From assembly GCA_037447655.1 (NCBI GenBank), contig JBBHKE010002568.1, positions 132,711 through 194,710 of the forward strand: DNA of 62,000 nt, read 5' to 3'. The DNA is from Zygnema cylindricum (taxonomy: Eukaryota > Streptophyta > Zygnematophyceae > Zygnematales > Zygnemataceae). Shown piece after piece: positions 22,301-35,339 of this stretch. A program made the position numbers and the translations under genes. Position 1 is the stretch's first letter. The number at the start of each line of letters is the position of its first letter. Under the pieces are notes generated by a model. It saw nothing but the letters and a program-made list of their open reading frames with translations. It searched no databases and was not told the origin of the DNA.

Positions 22301-25300
22301 GAAACGCAACTGGTATCTGCAGACAGGTGTTAGTGTGAACCACGATCCTGACTGTCATAAGAATTTGCAAAAGAGCACCTGACACATGAGGTATAACAAG
22401 GGACAGACATTCCTCATAGTAGCAACAAGCTGTTGTGGCTCTGTCCTCTGAGACAGGAAAGTGCGCACTCACAATCATAAGCACATTTTGGAATAAGGCC
22501 TCGGCCGAAATAATGTCTGAACATGCGCTTTCATCTCCAGATGGTCATTTTTACATGTGAGAAAAAACCATGATCAAAAGTGTGAAGGACCTAGTGAGAG
22601 AATTTCAATTAACTTTGTGCACCACAGACATAAGCCTTAGCTGGATGACTGTGTCAGACCGTTAGACATATATTTACCGATATTAGGCAGAACATTCAGT
22701 AGTTCTTTCTTCTATGGCACTGTTTGAACTCATGGATAAGCCTGATCAGGACATTAGGTACCCTCCTCAAGCCTGGAAGTGAGTTGAAGTGTACATGGAG
22801 ACTGGTAGTCTGGCAGCTATAGCCAACCCTGGGTATGTTTGTCAACGAAGGCCGAACGTTGCCATAGCAATGATCAAGAGCTTTTACATTCGTGAATGAT
22901 TGGAATAGAGTTGAATTTCAGATGCCAAAAGTTAGGCACTTAATGTGCCAAGAGAGTTTCGCCCACATTTTTCAATGTCTAAATTCCAGAATACAATATT
23001 CACAGAGCAGGAGATGGTTCATATAAGTTGACGAGTGCCCTTTTTGTCGCCTAGTAGTTGATATCACAATATGCTGATTTTTATAACTTTTTCAGTAGAA
23101 TGAGGGCAGAAACCTACAGCTTTGCATTGGAAAAGCTTAAAATTATTTGTGGCTGGCACTTTATGGAGCCGTCCGCATTTACAACTGTCCAGCGTACATA
23201 ACCATGTACCCTTTTGGTCCTTGGGATTCTTGCAGCTCCACCCAAAAGGAAACGCCCTCGAGCACGTCCACGGCAAGAGGAAGGGCTTTCTAGTAGACTT
23301 ACACCAGGCTCTCCAGGTCCCAATGTGGCTGGTGTGTCTGGGTTGTCGAATGAAACTGATGTACAACCAGGAAAAGTGAACATAGAAGTAGCAGTTCCAA
23401 AATGTGAAGATGTAGGGGCAACTGGTCAGGCACCTCCCACCAGTGCTATGATGGTTGGAGGCTCATGGGCCCTTCGCGAAGGTGTTAAGCAGGCAGGTGA
23501 GGTAGCTGTCGAACAAACGCAAAGTCATATTGTGTCTGGAGTAGCTGGCCCGCGACAATTTTCAAACGAGAAACGAACACTTATGGCAGAGAGAAAGGCA
23601 CAAAAAGGAACAACAGTCACAGAGGTATTGAGTATGGTTAGTGGAGTACAAATGGAGAAGAAGGTGAAAGCAGAACCAGTAGCTGTTAGTCAGCAATTTG
23701 ACAAAAAGATATCAGTTGGTGGGGTATCGAGAGAGGGACAGCCGAAGGCATCTATGACAGAGTTGGAGATGGCTACTCACAAGCGGGAGATGGGCACTGT
23801 TCCGACTGAGAGTAGCAAACGGTTTGTCAGAATTGACCCTTCTTTTGTTTCTGGCATCTCTTTAAAGCTTAATTGGTGTCATGCAATGGTCGGCTTTTCC
23901 ATACCCTCGGTTCTCATGGACTTCAGTACTGCATTTGTTGTTATCAATTTTAGAGTTCACTCTTTAGAGCTGCAGGAATGTGGAAAAGAAATGGATTGCT
24001 TTTAATTGCATTCATTTTGTCCGCTTGTAACAAGCTAAGATTTTAACCTGACCTGTCTGTTTTGTCAGGGCCAAGGTGTTTGCTCAAGCAACCTCAACAT
24101 CTGAACCAATCAAGCAAGTAAACCTTGAGCTTGATCTTATGGTGAGTCCTGTGCCGGCTTTTCAGAGGTCAAGTTTATCTTGGCTGTTCCAGTTTAGGAA
24201 ATTTTAGTTCTTGCCGCATATGCATGCTTAGATATTGATGCTCTGCACATGGAGGACATCATTTTGGTTCTTGTAAGATACACTTTTCAATGGTTATCAT
24301 GTTCCATGTATTTTTATGTGCCAGGCAGCTTCACCTCACTTTACCACCAACGGGGGAGTGTCACTCAAAGAGGAAGAAGAACGAACTCGACAACCAGAGC
24401 AGGTTCTTTCTGAGAAAAAGGTGTGGCTAGATGCTTTGGTCTCCTATGCCCACATGATAAGAAGTCGTTTATCCTTAGCAAACTGCAATGATTTATGTGT
24501 TTTATGCTTCATTGCTGGACATATCCAGAGTTTTCAATGTCTACTCTGGATAGAATAAAACCACTTTTAAGGAACTGGAAATGGATAGGTACTTGAAAAG
24601 AGACGGCGGGGTCAACATGTTTGTGGCAATTATCGTTGTTTAAATTTTGTGCGTTCTTTTGGAAATCGAAGTCCAGTGTGGTTATGTTCATTACTAACAC
24701 TTACTTTGAGGAGAGAGAATGGTCAACTAGAGTTTGATTTTGCGTTCCTGGAAGCAACAGCTTATTTGATGGATAGAACGGTACAGCACATTTGGCCTTG
24801 GTGTGGGCAGTGAGGATATTCCTTACATCGTAGTTGGATTTCACTTGTACTGCAGATGGAGGTTCATTTGTCGACAATGCAAGAGCCCCAGTGGTTAGCA
24901 AAGGAGGAGAAACTGAGAGTCATGGAAACAGTGCCTGAAAGGGTTAAAACACCTCTAGGTTTGTATATGGCACAACAACTGGTGCCTCCACGAGTTATGC
25001 AGGTTCAGCATAGCCAACTGTCAGGACTGGTGATAGAGAAGATAAAAGATGCGAGATTTCAGAATGAGGATGGAAGAGAGGCTCCTCATGAAAAAGAAAA
25101 GCAGGGAGAAGTAGTGGTGGAGAAAGAAGCTGTCAGAGAGACCCAACGAGAATTAGCTAGAGAAAGAGCCAGAGAAAGAGAGAAGGAGAAGGAGAAGGAA
25201 AGGGAGAGAGAGAGAGAGAAGGAAATGGAGATGGAGAAAGAGAAGGAGAATGCAAAGGAAAAAGAGAAAGAGGAGGAAAAGAAACTTGAGAGAGAAAAGG

Positions 25301-28300
25301 AGAAAATGAGAGAGGAGGAAGAAAAGGAGAAGGAACGGGAAATGGAGAAGGAAAAGGAAAAGGAAAAAGAGACAGAGAAAGAAAAGGAGAAGGAGAGGAT
25401 CAAAGAGAAAGAGAAAGAAAAGGAACGGGAAAAAGACAGTGATAAGGAGGGGGTCAGAGAGCGAGGGGAAAGGAGTGAGCGCGAACAGGTAGCAAAAAGT
25501 ATGGTAACGAGGATGACAAAGGCGACAAAGAATGAATTACGGATGCAGCCGAAAACAGAAAAGATGGGTAGGTTCTTCTTCCTTTTTTTTTGCTGTTTTG
25601 AGGATGATTTCATGGCTTCGTTCGAACCCTGGCTTTTATCAATCTGCATAACTCAACCTTTTATTGCGATGTAATCACTGCGGATCACAAACTCCGGAGG
25701 ATGATGCATGAATGTTCTTTAGGACACTGACATGTAAAGTTCTGAAAGTTTATGCGAACTATTGTCGGGGATATCTTCTGTGGGAAAAAGCAGCCAGTAT
25801 GTCATCCGCCTCTTCTGCAGCGCAAGCCTCTTTAGTAGCAGCCTCCTCAGGACCAAATTTTTCTGCCCAAGCTATGACAACAATGTCCGTCTCTGGTCCT
25901 GCCGCCAACGCGACTGGTGCCGCGGCAATTCCTATGTCTATGGCAACCTGGGCAGGAGGGCTTCCACCTATTGGGTGAGCTAATTATCTCTTAGTTTCTT
26001 CTTTTTCCTATTATTGCTGGGTGACACGCAGATAGCGAGGCGATGTTTGGAATTTTGAGGGGCTGTGGAAAAGAAACTAATTTATCGTCCTTCGGTTTAT
26101 TTTACAGTTATTATCCTCCAGCTGCTGCTGTTGCTGCAGCCACTGCTGCTGGGTGGCCTTCTGGAGCGACACCTGTCACTCCTCCAAGTGCTCCTACTCG
26201 GGAGGAATCTGGAGTAGCAGCAGTCCAGGTGGGAATTGGGCATCTCCCCTTAATGTACTTTTATGTTTATGTCCCACAAGCCGGATATGGTCACAATAAA
26301 CCTTGACAGTTATATTGATGGAGGATAATCTCCCGCATACCAGCTGTTAAGTTGCTGCTCTAAAATATGTTCAAGTTAGAGGAGCTTGATTCAGCAATAT
26401 TGTTCATGAACTTCACCATCTAACCCTAGGGAGGCGGGTTCAAGTAGATTTTTTAGATCTGGTTATATCCGCCCTTTGTTATGGTGGTCCAAGTTAGTGA
26501 GGGTGGAATTGATGACTTGAGGGATAATGAAAGTTGCCTACATGGTAGACCATTTTGTGGGTTGTGTTGGCAAGTAAGCGATTGTGCACCCATTGCTAAT
26601 TCACGCAAATTTTGATGCAATTCTCCTAAATCATGTGCATCCCACAGCAACTTATGCTTACACGTTTATAGCCGATTCACCTAGAATACCGATGATAGTT
26701 TGAGCTCAAAAATTGGTGTGCACCACAAATTGTGATGAGCAGAGTAAGTTTTTGCTTTCTCAGTCAATGTTTACTCGGGCTTATTGGTATGTTAACCCGC
26801 CCCAAAGGTGGTGGAAAAGCCTGTACAATAAATTATTAGTTTGCAACATATCGTCAGAATGAAGCATATATTCAAATGCTAGTAGAGAGGATAAGTGCAG
26901 AAGATTGGTAAGTTCCATACCGCATGCCTTGTTAGCTTACCTCAGTGGTGAACAGTTTGCTTACGAGCATGACTATGATGTTATTAGGGATATTTGTTTT
27001 TTCAACAGAGTATGCGCTCACTGCTTATTGTCACTGCTCAAAAATGCCCATTTACATGCACGATATGTCTTGTTGGTGACCTGCGCAAGACTGCCTTGTA
27101 AACCTAGAAAGAGTACGAAAATAGTATTGCCATGATAGCAAGCTAGCCAGCCAAAAGTTATTGTTTGAGAATAGTTCTTGAAGTTAGCCTGTGCAAGTCT
27201 TGCTAGATAGCTTTAACTTCAAAGAGCTTCAGTTAATGATTCTTTCCACACTGCGGGAAACTAATGCTCACTATTCTGTGCAGTAAGAAGTATTGTACTA
27301 AGAAAGACAATTACTGCATGAAAATACACATTGCGATCACACTGCAATTTCAGTTACAATATGGCAATGTAAATATTTTATACATACACATATGAAGACT
27401 ATCAAATAGACATAATTACAATTCATCTGCATCTCTTTCCCACGTCCGTGGCCGGGGACGTGAAATGAACGACCTACTGCGGCCTGCAGTAAATTGTGGT
27501 CCCTACTGCAGCTAAAACAGGAGTAGCTAGTGAAGTGCAGTAACCCATTAATTGCCTTTGGTTGTTGTACTCTACCCTACAGCTGAAAGCCGTACAGTTA
27601 GTTGAGTACTGCACACTTGTAGTAGCTGAAAGTGTTTATGTGGAAGTCCTATTGGTGAGGTTCCTCTCAACTGATGAGCATTATCATACTGGGTTTTGTG
27701 GATTGTCTTTCCATGTCTGAGTGAAACTAGTTTGGTCCATGATATTGTAGAATTGTATTTATGATATTATAGAATTGAGATATTTAGAATTATCGGCGAC
27801 CATGTCCTTCTTCCTTCTACGTGGAATGCAGTGGTTACGCTAATTTTGGACAGAATTTCTTATGAGAAAATTCGCGGTGAATTGTGATAGTTACTCGGTA
27901 TATGTGTTAGACAAAGGTCATATGAGCCTGATATACACTTCTCGTTCTGATTTCTACAGAGTTGCATTTTGGTTCTGTATGAGAACTTGATCAAATATTT
28001 ACTGCATGTTTATGGACAATCAATCAATTATGTGATTCAATTTTGTTGTCTTCAGTTCCTAAACCTTTTAGCGTACATAATTTACAAAACAATGGTGTAG
28101 CAGAAGCTTTGAATCAGGAGTAACATGTGGCAAATGCTGTTTACTTCAGAAGTTTTGGTGGGAGGAAGATTTTTTTATGCTAATGGGGTGGATCAAATGA
28201 AGTTACAACTGTGACACGCCTGTTTCAATTTACAAATGCGTTGCACAAGTTTGCCATCGTTGGGGTTGTGTGTTGCCCGAATCTGGCAACAATTTCATTT

Positions 28301-31300
28301 CATGTAGTTGTCTTCCACATTTACATGTCATGGAAGCTCTTAAGCTTGAAGGATGATTATGTAAAATAATCATAGTACAGCTCGACAGACCTTGAAATTC
28401 TGACCAAGTTGATTTTGTCCGATTGCTGCGTTCTTTGAGGTGCTGTTGCTTGATTCTGGAATGCATCCATGTGAAGCAAATTTCAGAGTTTCAACCATGG
28501 CTAATGTTGGTTATATATATTCAAGCTTAGCATCAAAAACCCAGATAGAATCGTCTCCTTAAGGAAAGTTCTGTAACCTGTTTCGTCACGGTATACATAT
28601 CTTTATGCTTCAAATTTGAGTTCAACAGTAGATCAGAGTTCGGTGATTCATATCCTGGTTACACTATCAAAAATTACTCACGTCGTGAGTAAAATTTGTC
28701 TAATCCTATAATTTTGTGTGTAATCGTATGTACCGCTTCTCACAAAACTGTAAGATTACTCACAAAACGGGAGTAGTTTTCGACAGTGTAACAGGGTATC
28801 AACGCTTGTCTTGCTGAGGGTACATTATCAATATATTGGCAGATATGAAATTCAGTTTATTTATTTTGTGGCTGAATGTCCCAGTGCTTTTCTCAGACCT
28901 TTTGATATATCTAATTAATATCTGATAAAGCACTTCTTTTGCTGATGAACAAGTTTTTTGTCCTACTTTTACATTCTATGCAGATGCCATCTCCCTACAT
29001 GACGCCCCCTCGCCGGCCTTGGAAACGTTGCGCTTCTCACGTTTACATCGCACATTTCATCGATTACCAACAGCAGATGAATCGTCACACTTACTACCCG
29101 ACTCATTATGGAGGTTTTGGTGGAAACAAAGGTTACAACATTCCCAATCCTTCAGGTGATACTCTTTTTGGAAGTAACGCAGGAGCAGCTTTGGGAAGTG
29201 GTCCATCTGGAGTTTCTGCGGATAGGAATGGTCCTGGATCGGCCAGTTTAGGAACAGCCTCCCACGCAGAACGAGGTATGGGGACAACAGAAAGGAATCA
29301 TGGTGTTGGTATATCTGGAGGAGCAACAGGGAAGGAGCGTACGAGCTTACTGTTGGGAGATTCTTTGCGAAAATCTTCTGCAGTACAACAAACTCAGCAG
29401 AGCCATGCTCTCGCGCAGTCCAATCAAGGCACTCTTCAGCAGCAATTGCAGGTAAACTACACCGCATATGGTTATTAGAGTTAGTGAATTAATAGCGTGA
29501 ACAGTTCATTAGAAGTAAGTACTCTAAGTTGCGTTTTGCCACTTGTCTTACTATGGACCACCTCAAAAAATAGTGTTGATAGCACCTATTAATGATTTTG
29601 GGTAAAAAAAACACTCACTCGAATTCGAGTGATTTAACTCTTGTAGCCATGGGCAATGTACTCGATCAATCAAAATTTGTCTAAATGGACTGTCATCATG
29701 GATGGTGAAAGTGTTTGCCGCCTTTGAGGATCCCTCCCCTTGTATGTACGTTGTATTGCAATTCTTATTTTTTATGAAATCTCCACGATCGGTAGACCTT
29801 GGTGACAAAGGAGTTTGGGTGTTTTACATCCTTTTTTTTTTTTTTGTTTACTTTTCCTTCTTGAGTGATGAGCATTTGCAGCTGTGTCGTTGTTTACTCA
29901 TGTGGAAAGACCTGAAATTTGAAGAGCAGGAGATTAGTGGTGGTTGACATGTATCTTTGGTAATTGCAGGGTTCTCATCAATACGGTTTCAATCCGCAAC
30001 AAGGAGGAACAAATGTGGGAGGTGTCCCTTCTGCATCTGTCAGCCATTCAGTCGGTGGGGGCTCAAGTGGAGGTCCTATGGCTGTTGGAGGTTCGATCGG
30101 AGGACCCAGTGGAACAGGAGGAGGTCCTAGTGCCGCTTCGCAGCAGGCTCAACTATTTACCTCTCCTTTGGCTATGATGGGAGGAGGAAATTTTGCCTTT
30201 GGAAGCTTCCCTCCAGCTCACTTTGGTCATCCTCCCTTCAGTGGACCGCCGGGTCATTTGAGTTCACAGCAAGTATGGAACAAAACTTTAATTTTTTGGT
30301 CATGGTTGCTGCTGTGAATTTTGGACACCTGTGACTGCTGTCTTGATTTTGTATCTGATCTGATGGATAAGTTTTATATGAGTTAATGCATGGGATTTTT
30401 TTGCTGAAGACGCTTTTTGTTGCTTGTCCGTCTACAGGCTGCCCAATTTTTTACAAATAGCCCATTTTATGCTGCAAACATGCACCCACATTTAGTACCT
30501 CCTCCATCTCCGCCACAGCAACAGCAGCAACAACAACGACAAGAACAGCAACAAAGACAAGAACAACAACTACAACAACGGCAAGAACAGCAACAACAAC
30601 AAAGGCAAGAACAACAACAGCAACATAGGCAAGATCACCAACATCAAAGGCAAGAACATCAACAACAAAGGCAAGAACACCAACATCAACAACTGCAGCA
30701 GCAGCAACAACATCAACTTCAACATCAACACCAACATCAACTTCAACATCAACATCAACAACACCAACACCAACACCAACATCAGCATCAACATCAACAT
30801 CAACACCAACAACATCAACAACAACAGCAACAGCAACAACAACATCAACAAAACCAACAACAACAACAAGGTTCAGGAACAACACAGTCAAGTGCAGTCT
30901 CCCAGATAGGCAGCAGTCAAAAGCAGGCAGGCGGGCAGCAGGTGGTCCCAGCAGTAGCAGCAGCACCAGCTGGCCGCGGGTTCTCAGCAGTGCCTGGCTC
31001 GCAGGGCCAGCACGAAATCCCACCTCCGCCCTCGCCCTCCCAGCGCCTCCCTCCCTTGGGACAGCCGCCAGCATCCTCACAGCAGCAGCAGGACCAAGAG
31101 CCGCAGCACCAGCAGACAAAACAGCAGCACCAGCAATACCAACTGCAGCAACAACAGCAACAAGGCCAGCAACAGCTTCATGAACAGCACCAAATAAAGC
31201 AACAACAGCAAAAGCAGCAGGAGCAGCAGCAGCAACAGCCGCCACCTCAGCAACTGCAACAGCAACCACAACAACAATCCCAGCAACCGTTGCAACAACA

Positions 31301-34300
31301 GCATCCACAACCACAGCCACAGGCTCAACCACAGCAGCAAACACAACCACAACAACTGTATCAGTTGCAATCCCAATCCCAATCCCAAACCCAACCCCAA
31401 GCCCAAATCCAACCCCAACCTCTATCCCAAGCCCAAGCCCAATCCCAATCCAAACCTCAATCCCAATCCCAACCCCAAGCTCAAACCCAAACCCAAACCC
31501 AACTCCAAGCCCAAGCCCAACCCCAACCGCAATCTCAATCCCAAGCCCAATCCCCGGCCCAACCCCAAACCCAACCCCAACCCCGACCTCAACCTGAATC
31601 TCAATTCCAATCCCAGCCCCAGCCCCTGCCCCAAACCCAATCCCAATCCCAACCTCAACCACAAAACCAGCCCCAGTCCCAATCCCAACCTCAATCGCAA
31701 CCCCAACCCCAACTCCAACTCCAACCTCACTCTCAAAGTCAACCCCAACTCCCTCTCCGACCACAACTGCAACCTCAACCTCAACCTCAACCTCAGCCCC
31801 AACCTCAACCGCAACCGCAACCCCAACCTCAATCCCAGCCTGAATCCCAACTTCAACCTCAATCTCAACCCCCATCTCAATCTCAACCTCAACTTCAAAC
31901 CCAACTCCAACTCCCAGCTCAACCTCAACCTCAACCTCAACCTCAACCCCAAACCCAACCCCAACAAACCCAATCCAAGCTCCAACCCCAACCTCAACCC
32001 CAGCCTCAATCCCAACTCTCATCCCAACACCCGCATCCGCCTCAGCAAGGAAAGCAAGTGGAGAGGGAGGCCATTGGGATGGAGGGAGGATCCGTGAGTA
32101 GCGAGAAAGGTTATCAGTCTTTACTGCAAAGAGGCCTGCTTGTCCCTGGGAATATGCAACAAGGCGGAGGGGGCAATGTCCAGTCTCTCCCTGTGGTCTC
32201 TCCTCACGACCTACCTCTCCTCCAGCCCAATATGCTCTCCATGTTAAAAAATGTTTCCCAACAACAGGCAGGAAAACAGCATCAACAGAGTCTAAGTCAA
32301 TCTTTACAAATGTCCCTCAAAGGGCTCGATCCACACACCTCTCAAGCCTTGTCAGCCATGTCGATGGCTCGAGGTTCTGTACCGGTCGGACTCTTCCCTC
32401 CCGTGGCTCCTGTTATCGCTCCAGAAGGACATACTATGCTTCCCTCCATGGAAAATTCTTTAAGGAATGCCGCCTTGCAGCATCAGCAGCTCCCAAATTC
32501 TGGTCAACAGTCGTCACGACCGCAGCATTCCAACCAGCAACAGTCACTACAGACAAAACAGCATCAGCGGGGAAGTACAATGCTACGGCAGCAGGGAGGT
32601 GTGGGAGGAGGAGGAGGAGGCGGCATGGAGGAAGGAGGGCATAGCGGAGAGGGAAGTGGCGGTGGGAGTCACCAGAATGGTGGGCCAGGATTTCCAGTTT
32701 CAGGGAGAGGAGGACGAGAAAATCCTGATGGCGTTTCTATGAAGGGCAGTAGTAAACGGTCTCAGGTGGCAAGCGCAGCGGCAAGGGCGGAATTAGAAGC
32801 GGTTTTGGCATCCAAACAAAGTCGAGATACTCTTACTGTAGGGAATTCAAATCGTGGGACTGGTAATGCTAGTACTGCTGTGAGTCTTGGTCCTTCAGGA
32901 GGATTAAGTGTCCCCCTTAGATCGGGAGGACAGACTGGTAGTAACAGCAACTCGACAAATCCGACAAACCATCATAAACATAGTAGTGGTGGACGGCCTA
33001 AGCTGAATAACGCTCCAGTGGGAACATCGGTTTCCAGTAGTAATTCTGCCCTTACAACCACCTCTAATTCTGCTTTTCCCATTGAACGAACTCCAGACCC
33101 GAATGTTTCTGCAAAAATTTCGTCACTAGGGACAGGCGGTAATGGAGCTTCCAATCAGAGCCAGCCAGCCTGGCAAAATCAAAACCAACAGAGCCACATG
33201 GGACTTAAACTGACACCTGGGCCGTCTGTACCTTTGGGAGGAGGATCAGGAGGGAGCTCTCAACCCCAGGCTATCCTGGCTGCGGCTGTAAAGGCTTCCA
33301 ATATGGCTTCGAGGCCGAGACCCGGGGGAGGTGCTGCTGCTCAATTGGTTCCCATACTGCCACGTGTCAGTAACAACAATGGGGGAGGAGGACAGTCTAC
33401 AGCTTCGGCTCTTCCTCCTTTGCCAATTTCAAAAGCAGCCAATCCACAACCATCCAAAGGCACCAACAAAGCCTCTCAAGCATCATTTAAATCAAACAAC
33501 AGCTCATCTGGAAAGAAAACTGGAAACAATGGTGAGAAAGGAGGTCTTCCGTCACAAACTGGTCAATCTGCTGTTGGAACCACGGGTCATCCTGTGCAAA
33601 ACTCCAAAGGGTCTCTTCCTCTCTCGTCCTCACCACAACAATCGTTGCCTCCAGATCAACAGCAGGGTGTTGGAGGACAGACAGCCATTAATCAAAATTC
33701 AATTCCCTCTCTTCAGCAAATTCAGATTCAGAAACAACAACAACAGCAGCAGTTTCAGCAGATGTGGCAACAGAAACAGAGTCAGATCCAGCAATCGACT
33801 GTAGGACCTTCAAATTCCACACCACCTACTTCTTTACCGAATGGTTTAAGTCTCCCAGCTCTGTCTTTGGTCACTTCCACATCTCTTACTACTACTCCTG
33901 GAGGGTCTGTGAGTCCCTCTCGTGACAGCAAACAAAATTCAGCTTCTCCTCCAGGAAGCTCTACTAGAAACAATTCTCAAATGAAGATGTCTAGTGGTTC
34001 CCTGGGCATACCTATGCAACAACGGATTGCTGGACTCAGTAAAAATTTCCTTCATCCGCAGTTTGGTTCCCCACTAAATTTGCCCGCATCTGTCGGTCAG
34101 ATGTCGTCACCAGCCCAAGCCAATTCTGGGAGGAATAGTCTTCAAGGAAATTTCCCAGTTCCTTCCTCCCAGATAAACTGCAGCAGAGATTCAGATTCCA
34201 AGCCAGCAGGTATAATGTGTTCGTTAAGGTGTTTTAGGGTTTTCTTTACAGTAATAGCTCAGTCATGTTAAGCTGGTTTTTGTTTTGTTCTTGTTTTGTA

Positions 34301-35218
34301 TTCTTAGGGTTTTTCTATGTGTGTGTGTGTGTGTGTGTCTTCGTGTTATATGATAGGATACTTAGGGGAGAATTCCACCCTTGTGTTGAGGGTGAATTGT
34401 ACAGTATGAGTAACCGTATGTACATTTGACTCAAACATCTGCACGAATTTTAACGATTTATCCTCAAAACAAGGGTAAAAATTTGATAGTGTAATAAATT
34501 ACGAGGTGAAGCTGACTAGTTTGAGTCTTTCGAAGGGTTTGCAGAATACTCGGTTCCGGAACATGCAAACAACTTGCGGTTGCGACCTGACCCTAGTAAT
34601 GGAGTCAAACTCCAGGCCTCGCCTTCCAAATCGACTGCTGGAGCATTGCCTAGCAATCGGGGAAACTCATCATCATCATCAGGTCAGGGGAAGGGAGTAG
34701 GGGGAGAGTTGTCTCCCGTGGTCCAGAGTGGAGAACCTCAACCTTCAAGTCCACCCTCGACTTCAAAGGATGGAGGGAAACTGCGACCCACGCCGAGTTC
34801 TTCGGAGCAGCAACCTTTGCCGCCTCCTTCTCCAGTTTCGGAAGGCATTGCTCCTCCAATTGCCTCTCATTCAGGTACACCTCCAACGGGCACTGGTGGA
34901 GGAGGAGGAGGTGAAAGAGAAGCAGCAGGAGGAGGAGGAGAAAGAGGAGGAGGAGGAGGAGACAGAGGAGGAGGAGACAGAGGAGGAGGAGGAGGAGGAG
35001 GAGCTTCACCTGCAACAGGTGTAGACGGCAATGGCCCACTAGTTTCTAATCCTCCTGGTGGAGGACAGTCGGAGTCTTCACATGGAACAGGGTGCAGTAG
35101 TGAGCCGTCAGGATCAAGTGTTTTGCCCAATGCCGGTTCCATGTCAGTTTCAGTTTCAGTTAGCAAGCAACAGTCTCAGAGTCCTCCTCAACGACAGCAG
35201 TCCGCAGGTGGAGTGTAG
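19353..35218 (+). CDS. TIC: TIME FOR COFFEE (TIC)-like nuclear clock regulator, 16 exons
   Basis: TIC is a plant nuclear protein that sets clock period and amplitude and links the clock to stress and jasmonate signalling. Exons: 19353-19452, 19950-20239, 20599-20653, 20986-21275, 21403-21444, 22014-22269, 23236-23821, 24069-24141, 24325-24420, 24856-25567, 25794-25974, 26108-26228, 28984-29451, 29970-30272, 30438-34209, 34545-35218. The sum is 8019 bases, exactly 2673 codons with stop. The start MERGREARRGG matches the TIC N-terminus. Further landmarks: VPRKART-AVKRP (about 144-154), RPRPPKPPK, DQEVEVAAALFDL (about 262-274), PPKRKRPRARPR (about 345), LELDLM (564), WAGGLPPIGYYPP (about 886), KRCASHVYIAHFIDYQQQ (about 950). 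Exon 10 is E/K/R-rich coiled-coil-like, exon 15 holds about 500 residues of Gln-rich repeat, and the C-terminus has a Gly-rich run. Much longer than the Arabidopsis protein (about 1550 residues). Confidence 0.93.
19475..19532 (+). repeat. Hexanucleotide repeat in TIC intron 1
   Basis: About nine units alternating GTTACA and GTTACG, 23 bases after the donor of exon 1. Confidence 0.8.
20277..20510 (+). repeat. CT-rich tract in TIC intron 2
   Basis: Sense-strand CCTCTCCC repeat between the donor at 20240 and the acceptor at 20597-20598. Overlapping open frames are repeat artefacts. Confidence 0.8.
21163..21216 (+). repeat. GGNAAY hexamer run coding for (Gly-Asn)n in TIC exon 4
   Basis: Nine to ten units of GGAAATGGGAAC-type hexamers encode alternating Gly and Asn. 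A likely length-variable linker. Confidence 0.8.
25140..25480 (+). repeat. Purine repeat coding for the E/K/R-rich segment of TIC
   Basis: GAGAAGGAGAAG-type repeat inside exon 10 encodes about 115 residues of Glu, Lys and Arg, likely a long charged helix. It is GA in the sense strand, so the minus strand is open as Ser/Phe repeat, which is an artefact. Confidence 0.75.
26229..28983 (+). other. 2.75-kb intron 12 of TIC
   Basis: Longest intron of the gene. It contains one small MITE (28659-28791). Otherwise AT-rich, with no coding region or RNA gene recognised. Confidence 0.7.
28659..28791. mobile_element. MITE family C, copy 1, in TIC intron 12
   Basis: 133 bp between TTACACTATCAAAAATTACT and AGTAGTTTTCGACAGTGTAA, an imperfect inverted repeat. 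The centre has GTAATCGTATGTACC, shared with the copy in intron 15. The target duplication is not clear. Confidence 0.6.
30513..32030 (+). repeat. CAA/CAG and CCCAAN hexamer repeat coding for the Gln-rich TIC tract
   Basis: First part (to about 31360) is CAACAG/CATCAA giving Gln/His runs. Second part (about 31370-32030) is a six-base CCCAAN repeat giving Gln-Pro, Gln-Ser and Gln-Ala dipeptides. Because of the six-base period the opposite strand is open for 523 codons of Gly-Val-Glu repeat, with no sign of coding. Confidence 0.9.
34317..34338. repeat. (GT)n microsatellite in TIC intron 15
   Basis: About eleven GT units near the donor side of the last intron. Confidence 0.8.
34351..34495. mobile_element. 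MITE family C, copy 2, in TIC intron 15
   Basis: Right end AAATTTGATAGTGTAATA mirrors the TTACACTATCAAA end of copy 1. Left and right subterminal arms (CACCCTTGTGTTGAGGGT and its diverged complement CCTCAAAACAAGGGTA) pair, and the centre has GTAACCGTATGTAC. Boundaries approximate. Confidence 0.5.
34895..35012 (+). repeat. GGA triplet repeat coding for Gly/Glu/Arg run in TIC
   Basis: GGAGGAGGAGGA repeat encodes the Gly-rich stretch with GER and GDR interruptions about 70-110 residues before the stop. Confidence 0.8.
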
Positions 35219-35333
35219 GATAAAATCCATTTGTTTTTTTGTGACAATTTTGCAGGTTCCGATTTACTGCGGTCCATGTTTTTATTATATACTGTCGTGT
35301 CGGCACGGGGTGCCTTTGTTGATAGAGGGTGGG

Positions 35334-35339
35334 AATAAA
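35334..35339 (+). promoter_or_regulatory. Possible poly(A) signal of TIC
   Basis: AATAAA about 115 bases after the TIC stop codon. Suggestive only. Confidence 0.3.

Noticed and set aside
25086-25649. 187-codon Ser/Phe-rich frame antisense to TIC exon 10
   Set aside because: Complement of the GAGAAG repeat coding for Glu/Lys/Arg on the + strand; no independent support.
30451-32022. 523-codon open frame on the minus strand opposite the Gln-rich TIC exon
   Set aside because: Its Gly-Val-Glu-Ile repeat is the mirror of a six-base CCCAAN repeat. The sense strand is continuous with flanking TIC exons and has family motifs.
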